Shown here: in pieces, positions 6,701 to 11,751 of the stretch
Layout: every line of letters starts with the position of its first letter
How positions within the stretch are numbered: the first letter of the stretch is position 1
Assembly (NCBI GenBank): GCA_035493895.1
Contig: DATJHM010000236.1
Span: 1 to 11,751 of the forward strand
Direction: 5' to 3'
DNA length: 11,751 nucleotides
Source: DATJHM01 sp035493895
GTDB lineage: Bacteria > Chloroflexota > Ktedonobacteria > Ktedonobacterales > Ktedonobacteraceae
The notes under the pieces: generated by a model
Databases searched by the model: none
Seen by the model: the letters and a program-made list of their open reading frames with translations, nothing else
Told to the model about the DNA's origin: nothing
Position numbers and translations under genes: made by a program

Positions 6701-7885
6701 GTCCTGTTCGGGGATGTGTTTCTCGTGATTGATAATTTTGCGCAGTTTTTCCAGGAATTCGATATGCTGGAGCCGCAACTGATGGAGCTTGCTACCAGTG
6801 GTTTGACCTATGGCGTCCATCTGGTTATTACCACGAATCGCTGGGGCGAGATTCGCGTGAAATTGCGCGATAATATCGGCGCACGCCTGGAATTGCGTTT
6901 GAATGACCCGTTCGAGTCGGAACTGGGCAAGGCCACTGCAACGTCTATCCCGGTGGGCGTACCGGGACGTGGCGCGAATAGCGATAAGCACCATTTCCAG
7001 ATCGCGCTCCCTTCCATTCAGCCGGGGGCCACATACGATGGTGCCTCGATCCAGAAAGAGCTCAGCTCCTTTGTGCAGCGCATGAGCGGGGTCTGGCAAG
7101 GGGAGGGTGCTCCTCCCGTTCTCATGCTGCCTTCGCTGGTGAACAGAAACGAACTGCCTCCGCCTGAGAAGCCAGGCGGTGTCCCATTAGGCCTGGAGGA
7201 ATTTCGCCTGAGCACCTACTCGGTCGATCTGATAGAACAGAGCCCTCATTTCCTGGTTCTGGGAGATACAGAATGCGGCAAAACCTCGCTGTTGCGCACC
7301 TGGATACGAGGCATCGAACACTCCTATCAGCCGCAGGAAGCTGTGTTTGCTATCGTCGATTATCGCAAGCGCCTGCTGGATTTTGCCGCGAGCAAGCATC
7401 TGCTCACCTACGCATACAATCAGGTGACGCTGGATTCGTGCGTGGGAAATATTCGGGCGGACCTGGAGCGACGGATGCGCAAAGTCTCTGAGGTTCCGCT
7501 GACAGAACTGCGTAAGCCACAGCGTTGGGATGGGCGTGCCTATTTCCTCTTCGTCGACGATTATGAGACAATCTCATCCATGGGCAATAGCGCACTCGCA
7601 CCGTTAGCCGATTACTTGATGATGGGACGTGAAATCGGCTTCCATCTGGTGTTGACTCGTCGTGTGAGTGGTGTGGGACGCGCTATGTTTGAGCCCATCT
7701 TCCAGAATCTGACCGAGATGGGTACCTCAGCTTTGATTATGAGCGGTGATCCGTCGGAGGGAAAGATTCTGTACGGTCAGGGAGCTGGAGCGCTCCCGCC
7801 GGGTCGCGGCTATCTCGTGCAGCCACGACATCCGGCCCTGCTGCTCCAGGCGGCATTTACGGAGCCCGCCTATACAAACGATTAG
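3800..7885 (+). CDS. eccC: EccC/EssC-type FtsK/SpoIIIE motor ATPase with three ATPase domains
   Basis: A 1361-residue membrane ATPase, the core motor of type VII secretion. Two adjacent membrane helices (about residues 39-60 and 63-87) are followed by a basic stretch and the family's linker domain ('LWERRANDHDFMSTRIGRG'). Three P-loop domains follow. D1 has Walker A GATGSGKS (504-511, K510) and Walker B VIVVDEF (D617, E618). D2 has GAPQSGKS (868-875, K874) and VFLVIDN (D978, N979). D3 has GDTECGKT (1155-1162, K1161) and FLFVDD (D1253, D1254). Only D1 has the classical D-E pair, matching the family pattern of one fully active and two specialised domains. There is no N-terminal FHA pair as in Firmicutes EssC, and the chain is unsplit, unlike the EccCa/EccCb pair of some mycobacterial ESX loci. 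ATG 3800 follows a weak AGAAAGA. It is the last gene of the cluster. Confidence 0.95.
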   Translation: MQGKTFFRSAREYPPLLPAGEIEINAPPTLHVNEGGALNWLQYLLPAVGGLGSLLFIFAYRTNVLMIIAGGAMAVCSVSSGFIMGIVQRKMNQRQQKRQRATYLEYLAQMRKHLQVVANGQRQIDARLYPSYEVLADRVERREYLWERRANDHDFMSTRIGRGPAPLYTSLRMSNHDMMAQFVPELRVQAESLMAEYRHLANLSATIPLRDYGVIAINGGSAQTRALARALLGQLVAFHSPEDLRCLLFTPREQLQNWEWFKWLPHGRCLRRVKAENRFDPDHICMFATNVDDLRLHLQQQIQPELERRRRLKERDSRKEQATNIALLPHLVVVLDGFAPGNALGQMSELETLFNEGPAFGMTIICLVDDRGLEPAQTQVRLSISRAGALNFEEIKYGGRHLEGLMPDAVDPLLCERIARSIAPLTLAEVGASQDLAQGIRLLDLLNIPAANAFDLSLSQNWSASSRQNFLRVPIGQCANGRLLTLDLKEAADGGMGPHGLIVGATGSGKSELLRTLVTALIMTHDPEMLNFVLVDFKGGASFADFGKLPHVAGIVTNLQSDVTLIDRVYSSILGEQQRRQRMLHEAGNLDNVKQYQTMRQKNPAMEPMPHLVIVVDEFAELIASRPDFLDLFITIGRVGRSLGVHLLFATQRLEEGRIRGLESYLRYRICLRTFSEAESNTVLGKTDAYYLPSVPGVGYFKVDTDTYDLFKTALVSVPYVPLQEQNTLKSKIRIFTTAGKLVPYRSEATSARLVAYPAQQRDAEQQKEQDLSTEMDVVIERVAQVSRDVQRHAIHQVWLPPLEKSLPLRTVLKKSQGQELDGMHWQAAPPFGELRVPAGLIDLPLQQAQEPLWLDFSGIWGHLALVGAPQSGKSTFLRTLMTTMMLTHTPDDVQFYCIDMGGGLLRVFEQAPHVGAVCGKLERDKVRRVVNQMRKVINEREFLFREHGIDSMATFREMRRNGALRDVLFGDVFLVIDNFAQFFQEFDMLEPQLMELATSGLTYGVHLVITTNRWGEIRVKLRDNIGARLELRLNDPFESELGKATATSIPVGVPGRGANSDKHHFQIALPSIQPGATYDGASIQKELSSFVQRMSGVWQGEGAPPVLMLPSLVNRNELPPPEKPGGVPLGLEEFRLSTYSVDLIEQSPHFLVLGDTECGKTSLLRTWIRGIEHSYQPQEAVFAIVDYRKRLLDFAASKHLLTYAYNQVTLDSCVGNIRADLERRMRKVSEVPLTELRKPQRWDGRAYFLFVDDYETISSMGNSALAPLADYLMMGREIGFHLVLTRRVSGVGRAMFEPIFQNLTEMGTSALIMSGDPSEGKILYGQGAGALPPGRGYLVQPRHPALLLQAAFTEPAYTND

Positions 7886-7893
7886 ACGGAGAT

Positions 7894-7929
7894 GCTCGCC
7901 GGGATTTAGCCGTTAAAATCCTGGCGAGC
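7894..7929. terminator. Bidirectional terminator-like hairpin between convergent genes
   Basis: GCTCGCCGGGATTT (7894-7907) and AAATCCTGGCGAGC (7916-7929) form a 14-bp stem with a single G-T pair and an 8-base loop. It begins 9 bases after the motor gene stop. The right arm also encodes the last codons of the minus-strand gene, whose TAA lies at the loop edge. There is no long T run, only TTT/AAA at the loop end of the stem. Probably ends the secretion transcript. Confidence 0.55.
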
Positions 7930-8529
7930 GATCATCTGGAGATAGAGCGTCTGGAAGGTCGTCCCCATTGTTATCATCCTCATTGCCAAACTCATAGTAT
8001 ACCAGCTTCTTCGCAAAAACCTGATTCATGACCTGTGCCGCTTGCAGATCATCAGCCAGGGCCGTATCCGGGTGTTGCATGCCCTCAAGATCCACCAGCG
8101 GAAGCGCGTTAATGCCCTTGATCACCTGTGCCGCTTGCAGGAGCGTGCTGGCGGAAAGGCCGGGTTGCAGGATCAGACGGACAATACGAACGTGGATGAA
8201 CTGCATGTTCGCTTGTATCTCGTCAGATGTGAGTACCTGATCGTTGCCGTCGCGCAAGAGCAGATTCGTGCCAAAGAGATAAGGCGAAAGGCTGTCGGCG
8301 GTTACCGGAGGGGATAAATATGGCTCTGCGGGGAAGGCGTTGCATTTTTTTGTGCAGTGGCTTGTTTCGCCTCCTGATGAGAAAAAGGATGCTGCCACGC
8401 ATACAAAACGCCGACACTCGCTATAATGCCAATGAGTACGGCACCGATAAAGAGAACGGGTAAGGAAATACGTCGTTTGCGCCGCTTGAATGAATCAGGA
8501 TCGAAAGGTCCTGGATTTCGCTGAATCAA
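7913..8529 (-). pseudogene. Membrane-anchored glycoside hydrolase-like protein, frameshifted at an A7 run and 3'-truncated
   Basis: Two overlapping minus-strand frames form one gene. Frame one (8302-8529) starts at TTG 8529 with an excellent AGGAGG 8 bases upstream. It encodes a Pro/basic N-terminus, a membrane helix (LPVLFIGAVLIGIIASVGVLY) and a Ser/Gln/Ala linker, and stops soon after a run of seven A (T run at 8345-8351). Frame two (open over 7913-8398) continues after the run with a barrel-like domain: 'YLFGTNLLL', 'IHVRIVRLILQ', 'AQVIKGINALPLV', 'KKLVYYEFGNEDD'. The FGNE segment resembles the acid/base Asn-Glu of clan-A (beta/alpha)8 glycosidases. One extra A, or a -1 slip, would join the frames into about 205 residues. 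The barrel then breaks off about 20 residues later, far short of a whole glycosidase, so decay is likelier than programmed frameshifting. The family call is tentative. Confidence 0.6.
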
Positions 8530-8582
8530 TGTATCAACCTCCTGAGATGAAATAGACCAGATCGACGAATGTTACGTCTCAC

Positions 8583-8608
8583 AAAATAAAAAAGCCCGAT
8601 CTTCGAGC
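8583..8608 (-). terminator. Minus-strand terminator-like hairpin
   Basis: Read on the minus strand, GCTCGAAGATCGGGC forms a 6-position stem with one mismatch and a 3-base loop, followed immediately by TTTTTTATTTT. This is a classical intrinsic terminator layout pointing left, yet it lies upstream of the minus-strand gene that starts at 8529. It could be an attenuator in that gene's leader or the end of a short transcript. Confidence 0.5.
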
Positions 8609-8688
8609 AATATATCATTTTATTTGAGAAAATCTATAATTTACGGGAAATATAGTACTTTCATAACTCTACTTTATTATAGGGAAAA

Positions 8689-8716
8689 TTGATGAATATG
8701 AACGAAGACATATAGT
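8689..8716 (+). promoter_or_regulatory. Candidate sigma-70-like promoter
   Basis: TTGATG (8689-8694), 16-base spacer, TATAGT (8711-8716), about 180 bases upstream of the secreted beta-propeller remnant. The match is moderate, and AT-rich DNA gives many such chance hits. Confidence 0.3.
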
Positions 8717-8893
8717 ATAAAAGTCATGCATGGTTAACGAGAAACAGGAAGTGACGTTTCAATAAACGTATATAAACGCATTTTAGATAACATTTCATTT
8801 TGTTTTAATCATCAGGAGGTAACGCATATCATCGCATGTTAACACACTGCGTTTGGACGTGTACGTAGTTTAGGAAAAAGGGGAGCTAATTTC

Positions 8894-9303
8894 ATGAAGC
8901 TGCAAAAAAATACGCACGCATTTATCACTGCCATAATCATCCTCGGTATCATCGTGGGGGCTGTCACAGGAAGTTTTCTTTTCCTGCGTAAAGCACCGCC
9001 CGCACATGCTGCCACGACGCAGCATTACTTTTATGTCTTTTCCATTGGTACCATGTATGTGTTTGATATGGACAATGGCAATAAACTGGTGAACACTGTC
9101 AGTCTGCCGATCAAGGATGCGTTTCTGCGGCCGTATTGGGGCATATCGCGATCCCGAATAATACACCCAGCTTTGAGGCTTCTATGACCGTGCAATCGAG
9201 CAACGGCGCGGTTTTTGTCGCCGAAAGGCCAATGTATTGGAATACGGCCCATTCCGCGTTCCCTATTGATGGTGGTAGTGATGTGCTTGGCTATACCGGC
9301 TAA
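8894..9303 (+). pseudogene. Secreted beta-propeller-like protein remnant, frameshifted or fused by deletion
   Basis: ATG 8894 follows GGGGAG at good spacing. The N-terminus is an export signal: basic MKLQKNTH, hydrophobic ITAIIILGIIVGAVTG, and a cleavage-like PAHA-A at about residues 36-40. Next comes one propeller-like blade start, 'YVFSIGTMYVFDMDNGNKLV', reminiscent of YVTN/PQQ-type blades. At about 9115-9135 the sense-like frame changes: the first frame runs on into a poor tail and stops at 9187, while another frame reads AAVLGHIAIPNNTPSFEAS, then SSNGAVFVAERPMYWNT and GGSDVLGYTG before TAA at 9301-9303. That second segment looks like the C-terminal end of a different surface-protein domain. 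A whole propeller would need several hundred residues, so most of the gene is missing. The MITE-like element begins 32 bases later. Confidence 0.6.
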
Positions 9304-9335
9304 ACTAAAAACACTGTGATCGCCCCCATCCTTGT

Positions 9336-9735
9336 AGAGGTGCGGCTTGTCAGCAATGTCACATAGATAATCTGTACCCGGTCAAACATCATCGCACCCG
9401 CTCCCCAGGCCAGTAGGGACGCCATGAAGCCGCAGCGGAATGGCGTCCGGGAACTCGCGCGATCCCGCTGGCCCCGCAGACGAGGCGCTCCGCCCTTTCC
9501 ACGGGTTCGCGTGCCAGAGAAAACGTGTGCCATGACCTTTGACGGCGTCCCACTGGTCTGTCAAGCGTCATGGTGTCTTTTCTCCCACCAGGAACACGCG
9601 CTTCTCGAGTGCGTTTTCATGGCTGTAGAAAAGACGCAATGAGGTTTGACTGAGCACTACTGAGAAAAGCTGCCACGGCGGAAATGATGGGAGATTCGTC
9701 TTATTTCCGTGACATTGCAGACAAGCCGCACCTCT
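9336..9735. mobile_element. 400-bp MITE-like element with 27-bp terminal inverted repeats
   Basis: The left end (9336-9362) begins AGAGGTGCGGCTTGTC, then one variable base, then GCAATGTCAC. The right end (9709-9735) is its reverse complement with one mismatch in 27, and weaker similarity continues inward. The interior has no frame encoding a recognisable transposase; short open frames on both strands are mutually overlapping and uninformative. This is the structure of a non-autonomous element or a heavily deleted IS. I see no clear target-site duplication. The right end's inner part recurs at 3001-3040. It sits between the decayed propeller gene and the MOSC gene. Confidence 0.75.
9709..9735 (-). 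repeat. Right terminal inverted repeat of the MITE-like element
   Basis: Pairs with 9336-9362 at 26 of 27 positions. The reverse complement reads AGAGGTGCGGCTTGTC, then T, then GCAATGTCAC, and runs inward into GGAAATAAG, which the left end lacks. The two ends are therefore not fully symmetric. Confidence 0.75.
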
Positions 9736-9884
9736 CCGGGAATTGGTTGGCTCTTCCTGTGTATGGGCATAGAAAAAACTACTCGTGCAAAACTTGCCAT
9801 GTCATATATGATGGAAGTAAAGAGAGCATTTGTTGTCCATAGGGGAATTGAGCATCGTTGTTGGACGGAAGAGAGGATGAGCGT

Positions 9885-10388
9885 ATGGACCAGAGTGAAG
9901 TGTTGTGGGGCATCCCTCGGCGGCGAGGAAGTATTGAGGTGCTGTACCTGGCTCGTGAGGCGCAAGCTCCTATGATTGCCGTGAACGAGGCGTGTATGAT
10001 CTCGGGACGAGGAATGGAAGGCGATCGTTATTGTCTTGGCATCGGAACGCATTGTGCCCATGACGACGATGAGCCGCACTATGAAGTGACCCTGATTGAG
10101 GGTGAAACCATTGAGGCGTTGAGACGCGAGAAGAAAATTGAGCTCGATTTTGACGCACCACGCCGCAATATTGTCACACGCGATTTTCCCCTCCACCATA
10201 TGGTGAAGCGTACGTTTCGCATCGGAGAAGTTATTCTGCGTGGAATCGCGTTGCGTGAGCCCTGCATGCGTATGATAGATCTTACCGACCATGGCATTGC
10301 CATGAGCCTGATTCATCGCGGCGGCCTTGGCGCTCAAATCCTCACCGGTGGCGTGATTCGCATCGGCGATGTCATTGAAGAGATTTGA
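9885..10388 (+). CDS. MOSC-domain protein
   Basis: A 167-residue protein made almost wholly of a MOSC domain (molybdenum cofactor sulfurase C-terminal fold). Diagnostic segments in order: EVLYLAREAQAPM (18-30), the glycine-rich GRGMEGDRY (41-49), VTLIEGETIEAL (68-79), the invariant-type PRRNIVTRDF (92-101), the conserved Cys in LREPCMRM (C127), and a GGLGAQILTGG end (146-156). MOSC proteins bind molybdenum cofactor or carry sulfur on a conserved Cys, as in MOCOS and YiiM/YcbX-like enzymes that detoxify N-hydroxylated compounds. Stand-alone bacterial forms are often of unknown substrate. ATG 9885 is preferred over TTG 9858, because GAGAGG lies at good spacing before it and the domain starts shortly after. 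No operon partner is present; the MITE-like element ends 149 bases upstream. Confidence 0.92.
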   Translation: MDQSEVLWGIPRRRGSIEVLYLAREAQAPMIAVNEACMISGRGMEGDRYCLGIGTHCAHDDDEPHYEVTLIEGETIEALRREKKIELDFDAPRRNIVTRDFPLHHMVKRTFRIGEVILRGIALREPCMRMIDLTDHGIAMSLIHRGGLGAQILTGGVIRIGDVIEEI

Positions 10389-10622
10389 AGTAGAGGAGCA
10401 TAGCCAATAGATCTGCTCAAGACACAAAAACGCATAAACTCCCACAATTTCATGCAGAAAAACAAATCTTGCCTGACCCCTTCAGAAATTTCACCACCTG
10501 CCGAATATCTAGAAGAGAAGAGGCAAAAAGACCTCCCTCCCAGTTCTCACAACAACGATGTTGCCTGAGAGAGAGACAGTGCAGCATCAACATGGGGAAC
10601 GTGTAGGATTGGCGTAGGGGGT

Positions 10623-10940
10623 GTGTAGGGGTAAGATCTCGCTGAAATCGGCATTTGTGTAGCATGTGTAGCATTTTTGAAAAAAACTTTGTAGCGCGTC
10701 AGTGTAGGATGTGTAGCCCTGTAACAAATTTTCATAACGCATCACCCATTCGTGGGGGAACCCGTTTCGGCATCGATACCGGTCGCCCAACGGCAGAGGT
10801 AGGGATCGCGCTTTATGCCGATCCGCGTCCCCCCCGGCCACCTCAGCCAAACGCCGAGGTCGTGTAGGGTCGTGTAGGGTCAAGATCCCAATCACATCCA
10901 CCTTTGTGTAGGATGTGTAGCACTTTTACAATTTTTCATA
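10623..10940. repeat. Three copies of a GTGTAG-doublet repeat
   Basis: Copy 1 (10623-10680) reads GTGTAGGGGTAAGATC, then about 21 bases, then TTTGTGTAGCATGTGTAGCA and a T run. Copy 3 (10872-10940) has the same layout: GTGTAGGGTCAAGATC, about 19 bases, TTTGTGTAGGATGTGTAGCA, then TTTTACAATTTTTCATA. Copy 2 (10702-10736) keeps only the second half: GTGTAGGATGTGTAGC then TGTAACAAATTTTCATA. Just before copy 3, GTCGTGTAGG is itself tandemly repeated (10860-10879). All copies are in the same direction. Confidence 0.75.
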
Positions 10941-10963
10941 GAATTTTCCCAAACAAGAGAGCA

Positions 10964-10997
10964 GGCATTGTTTGTTGGCGCGTCAACAAACAATGCC
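10964..10997 (-). terminator. Perfect 14-bp hairpin downstream of the Gfo/Idh/MocA gene
   Basis: GGCATTGTTTGTTG (10964-10977) and CAACAAACAATGCC (10984-10997) are perfect complements around the loop GCGCGT. The hairpin starts 22 bases beyond the stop of the minus-strand oxidoreductase gene. A short T-rich stretch (CTCTCTTGTTT) follows on that strand but no true T run, so it is a probable but imperfect terminator. Confidence 0.55.
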
Positions 10998-11019
10998 CCT
11001 TTCCCTACGGCTTGTTCAT

Positions 11020-11751
11020 TCAGGCGGTCGGCGTTGCCCAGGGTTGCGTCGTCGTGCTGACCGGCTGGGAGGTGGCTAAAGCTTGCTCAAGCATCAGATT
11101 GAGATAGTGATCCTGGGCAGCTTCCGCCAGACTGTACAACTCAGGGCCTCCCTCCACATACTGAGCCATTTTGCTCAGGCAGCTTGCAATGGCGATCTCG
11201 TCGTCGCTGAGTCGGGCCAGACTGAACGGATTCGTGTAGACCCATTCACTTCCGGCTAAGATACCCTTGTGATAGTATCCCTCCAGATTGCCATCTTCTC
11301 CCGCGTTCTGGCGCAACAGCGTGAGAGAGATGGGCGTGCGAAAATCTGCGAGATAGTGTAGCTGCGTATTGTTGATCTCGCCGCGTTCACCACGCACGAG
11401 CAGGCGCGGTGAGCGAATCCAGGAGAAATATTGATCATTCGTAAAATCGTAGATGCCGAGCTTATCACCAAAGTCCATTTGCGCAATCACCTGGACGGAT
11501 GGGTTCGCCTTTTCGCTGGCGGGCGGACCATTGCGATCGGGGCCAACGATGAGCGGTGCGGTAAAGCGACGGGCGCTGATCGTGGCGTTTTCGAAGGTGA
11601 CACCGAGCGTTCTGCGTAGCAGGCTGATGCCATGATAGCCGTGCGCAGCCGAAACCTGTGCATGCGTCACCGTGCCCAGCTTGCCGGACCGAATGATGGC
11701 GAGCCGTGCGGCATGCAATGGCTGGAGATGATATTGTTCGGCGACCTGGAT
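11020..11751 (-). CDS. Gfo/Idh/MocA-family oxidoreductase, C-terminal part (5' end beyond right edge)
   Basis: The frame is open to the right edge, giving 243 visible residues with no start codon needed inside the window. It begins IQVAEQYHLQPLHAARLAII, the end of the NAD(P)-binding region and the first helix of the C-terminal alpha/beta domain. 'SGKLGTVTHAQVSAAHGYHG' then follows as in Gfo/Idh/MocA proteins, where the domain contributes substrate-binding residues. Members reduce or oxidise sugars, inositols and related polyols with NAD(P)H. The last 60 residues (LSDDEIAIASCLSKMAQYVEGG, YSLAEAAQDHYLNLML) form the typical closing helices, then a Ser/Thr/Pro tail. ATG 11718 lies inside the domain and cannot be the true start. 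The substrate cannot be told. A hairpin follows the stop. Confidence 0.85.
   Translation of the reverse strand: MQVAEQYHLQPLHAARLAIIRSGKLGTVTHAQVSAAHGYHGISLLRRTLGVTFENATISARRFTAPLIVGPDRNGPPASEKANPSVQVIAQMDFGDKLGIYDFTNDQYFSWIRSPRLLVRGERGEINNTQLHYLADFRTPISLTLLRQNAGEDGNLEGYYHKGILAGSEWVYTNPFSLARLSDDEIAIASCLSKMAQYVEGGPELYSLAEAAQDHYLNLMLEQALATSQPVSTTTQPWATPTA

Larger units (their letters stand above)
8530..8893. other. AT-rich divergent intergenic region
   Basis: These 364 bases between the divergent gene remnants contain no gene. They hold a minus-strand terminator-like hairpin (8583-8608), a TATAAT on the minus strand (8676-8681) with no good -35, a plausible plus-strand promoter (8689-8716), and an AGGAGG at 8814-8819. 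The latter is 16 bases before ATG 8836, which opens a 10-codon frame (MLTHCVWTCT) ending in TAG at 8866-8868. The spacing is too long for confident translation, so a leader peptide is only a possibility. Confidence 0.45.
10389..11019. other. Gene-free region with GTGTAG-doublet repeats and a hairpin
   Basis: These 631 bases contain no credible gene. The first 200 bases have no feature I recognise. Positions 10600-10940 carry three related repeat copies built on GTGTAG doublets, interrupted by a GC-rich 120-base stretch (10740-10860), and 10964-10997 is a perfect hairpin. Short frames on the minus strand with Cys-Tyr-Thr runs are products of the repeat and not evidence of a protein. Confidence 0.6.

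Noticed and set aside
5966..7099. 377-residue minus-strand open frame, and several others opposite the motor gene (such as 4355-5002 and 4927-5490)
   Set aside because: They lie wholly antisense to a gene with unambiguous domains, have His/Arg/Gln-rich composition typical of antisense frames, and show no recognisable motif.
9424..9642. 72-residue plus-strand frame, and minus-strand frames 9300-9571, inside the MITE-like element as a transposase remnant
   Set aside because: All three minus frames and the plus frame were read, and none shows a DDE, HUH or serine/tyrosine recombinase motif.
9747..9775. TTGGCT-N17-TAGAAA as a promoter for the MOSC gene
   Set aside because: Only four of six matches in each box; too weak to list as a feature.
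9657..10445. 262-residue minus-strand open frame opposite the MOSC gene
   Set aside because: Antisense to a clear MOSC domain and running into the MITE-like end; no motif and no ribosome binding site.
10587..10901. Minus-strand open frames with Cys-Tyr-Thr runs (also 10450-10674 and 10547-10735)
   Set aside because: The runs are translations of the GTGTAG doublets; several overlapping frames are equally open, and none has a start signal or domain.
1..11751. tRNA or rRNA genes
   Set aside because: No tRNA-like TTCGA/CCA-arm pattern or rRNA signature was recognised on either strand by eye.

Overview
The window looks like a piece of chromosome from a Ktedonobacteria-type Chloroflexota (Ktedonobacter/Dictyobacter-like). 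This is an inference. It rests on a cysteine-poor, moderately GC-rich coding style, a type VII (ESX/WXG100) ATPase of mixed EccC/EssC character, an NB-ARC regulator fragment, decayed secreted beta-propeller and glycosidase-like genes, and many short dispersed repeats between genes.

Layout. (1) 1-293, minus: start of an NB-ARC/STAND ATPase cut by the left edge. (2) 294-758: divergent intergenic region with a 17-bp direct repeat and a perfect 8-bp palindrome, a candidate control region. (3) 759-7885, plus: a type VII secretion-like cluster in the order von Willebrand A (vWA) protein, kinase-like protein (4-bp overlap), WXG100 protein, YukD/EsaB-type ubiquitin-fold protein, three-ATPase EccC/EssC motor. 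A repeat-rich block with 25-bp tandem repeats and an IS-end-like sequence sits between the WXG100 gene and the ubiquitin-fold gene. (4) 7894-7929: long hairpin between convergent genes. (5) 7913-8529, minus: membrane-anchored glycosidase-like gene, frameshifted at a seven-A run and apparently truncated. (6) 8530-8893: AT-rich intergenic region with candidate promoters and a minus-strand terminator-like hairpin. (7) 8894-9303, plus: frameshifted remnant of a secreted beta-propeller protein. (8) 9336-9735: 400-bp MITE-like element with 27-bp terminal inverted repeats. (9) 9885-10388, plus: MOSC-domain protein. (10) 10389-11019: gene-free region with three copies of a GTGTAG-doublet repeat and a perfect 14-bp hairpin. 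(11) 11020-11751, minus: C-terminal part of a Gfo/Idh/MocA-family oxidoreductase cut by the right edge.

How the genes may work together. The WXG100 protein is the likely small substrate and the three-domain FtsK/SpoIIIE-type protein the motor. The YukD-like protein is the usual cytosolic accessory of Firmicutes-style systems. No EccB, EccD, EccE, MycP, EsaA or canonical EssB is visible. In their place, two cytosolic-looking proteins, a vWA protein with an intact MIDAS and a kinase-fold protein with an altered catalytic loop, precede the WXG100 gene. This pairing is the most interesting feature of the window. It suggests either regulatory control of secretion or a divergent cytosolic counterpart of the EssB pseudokinase component; the sequence alone cannot decide.
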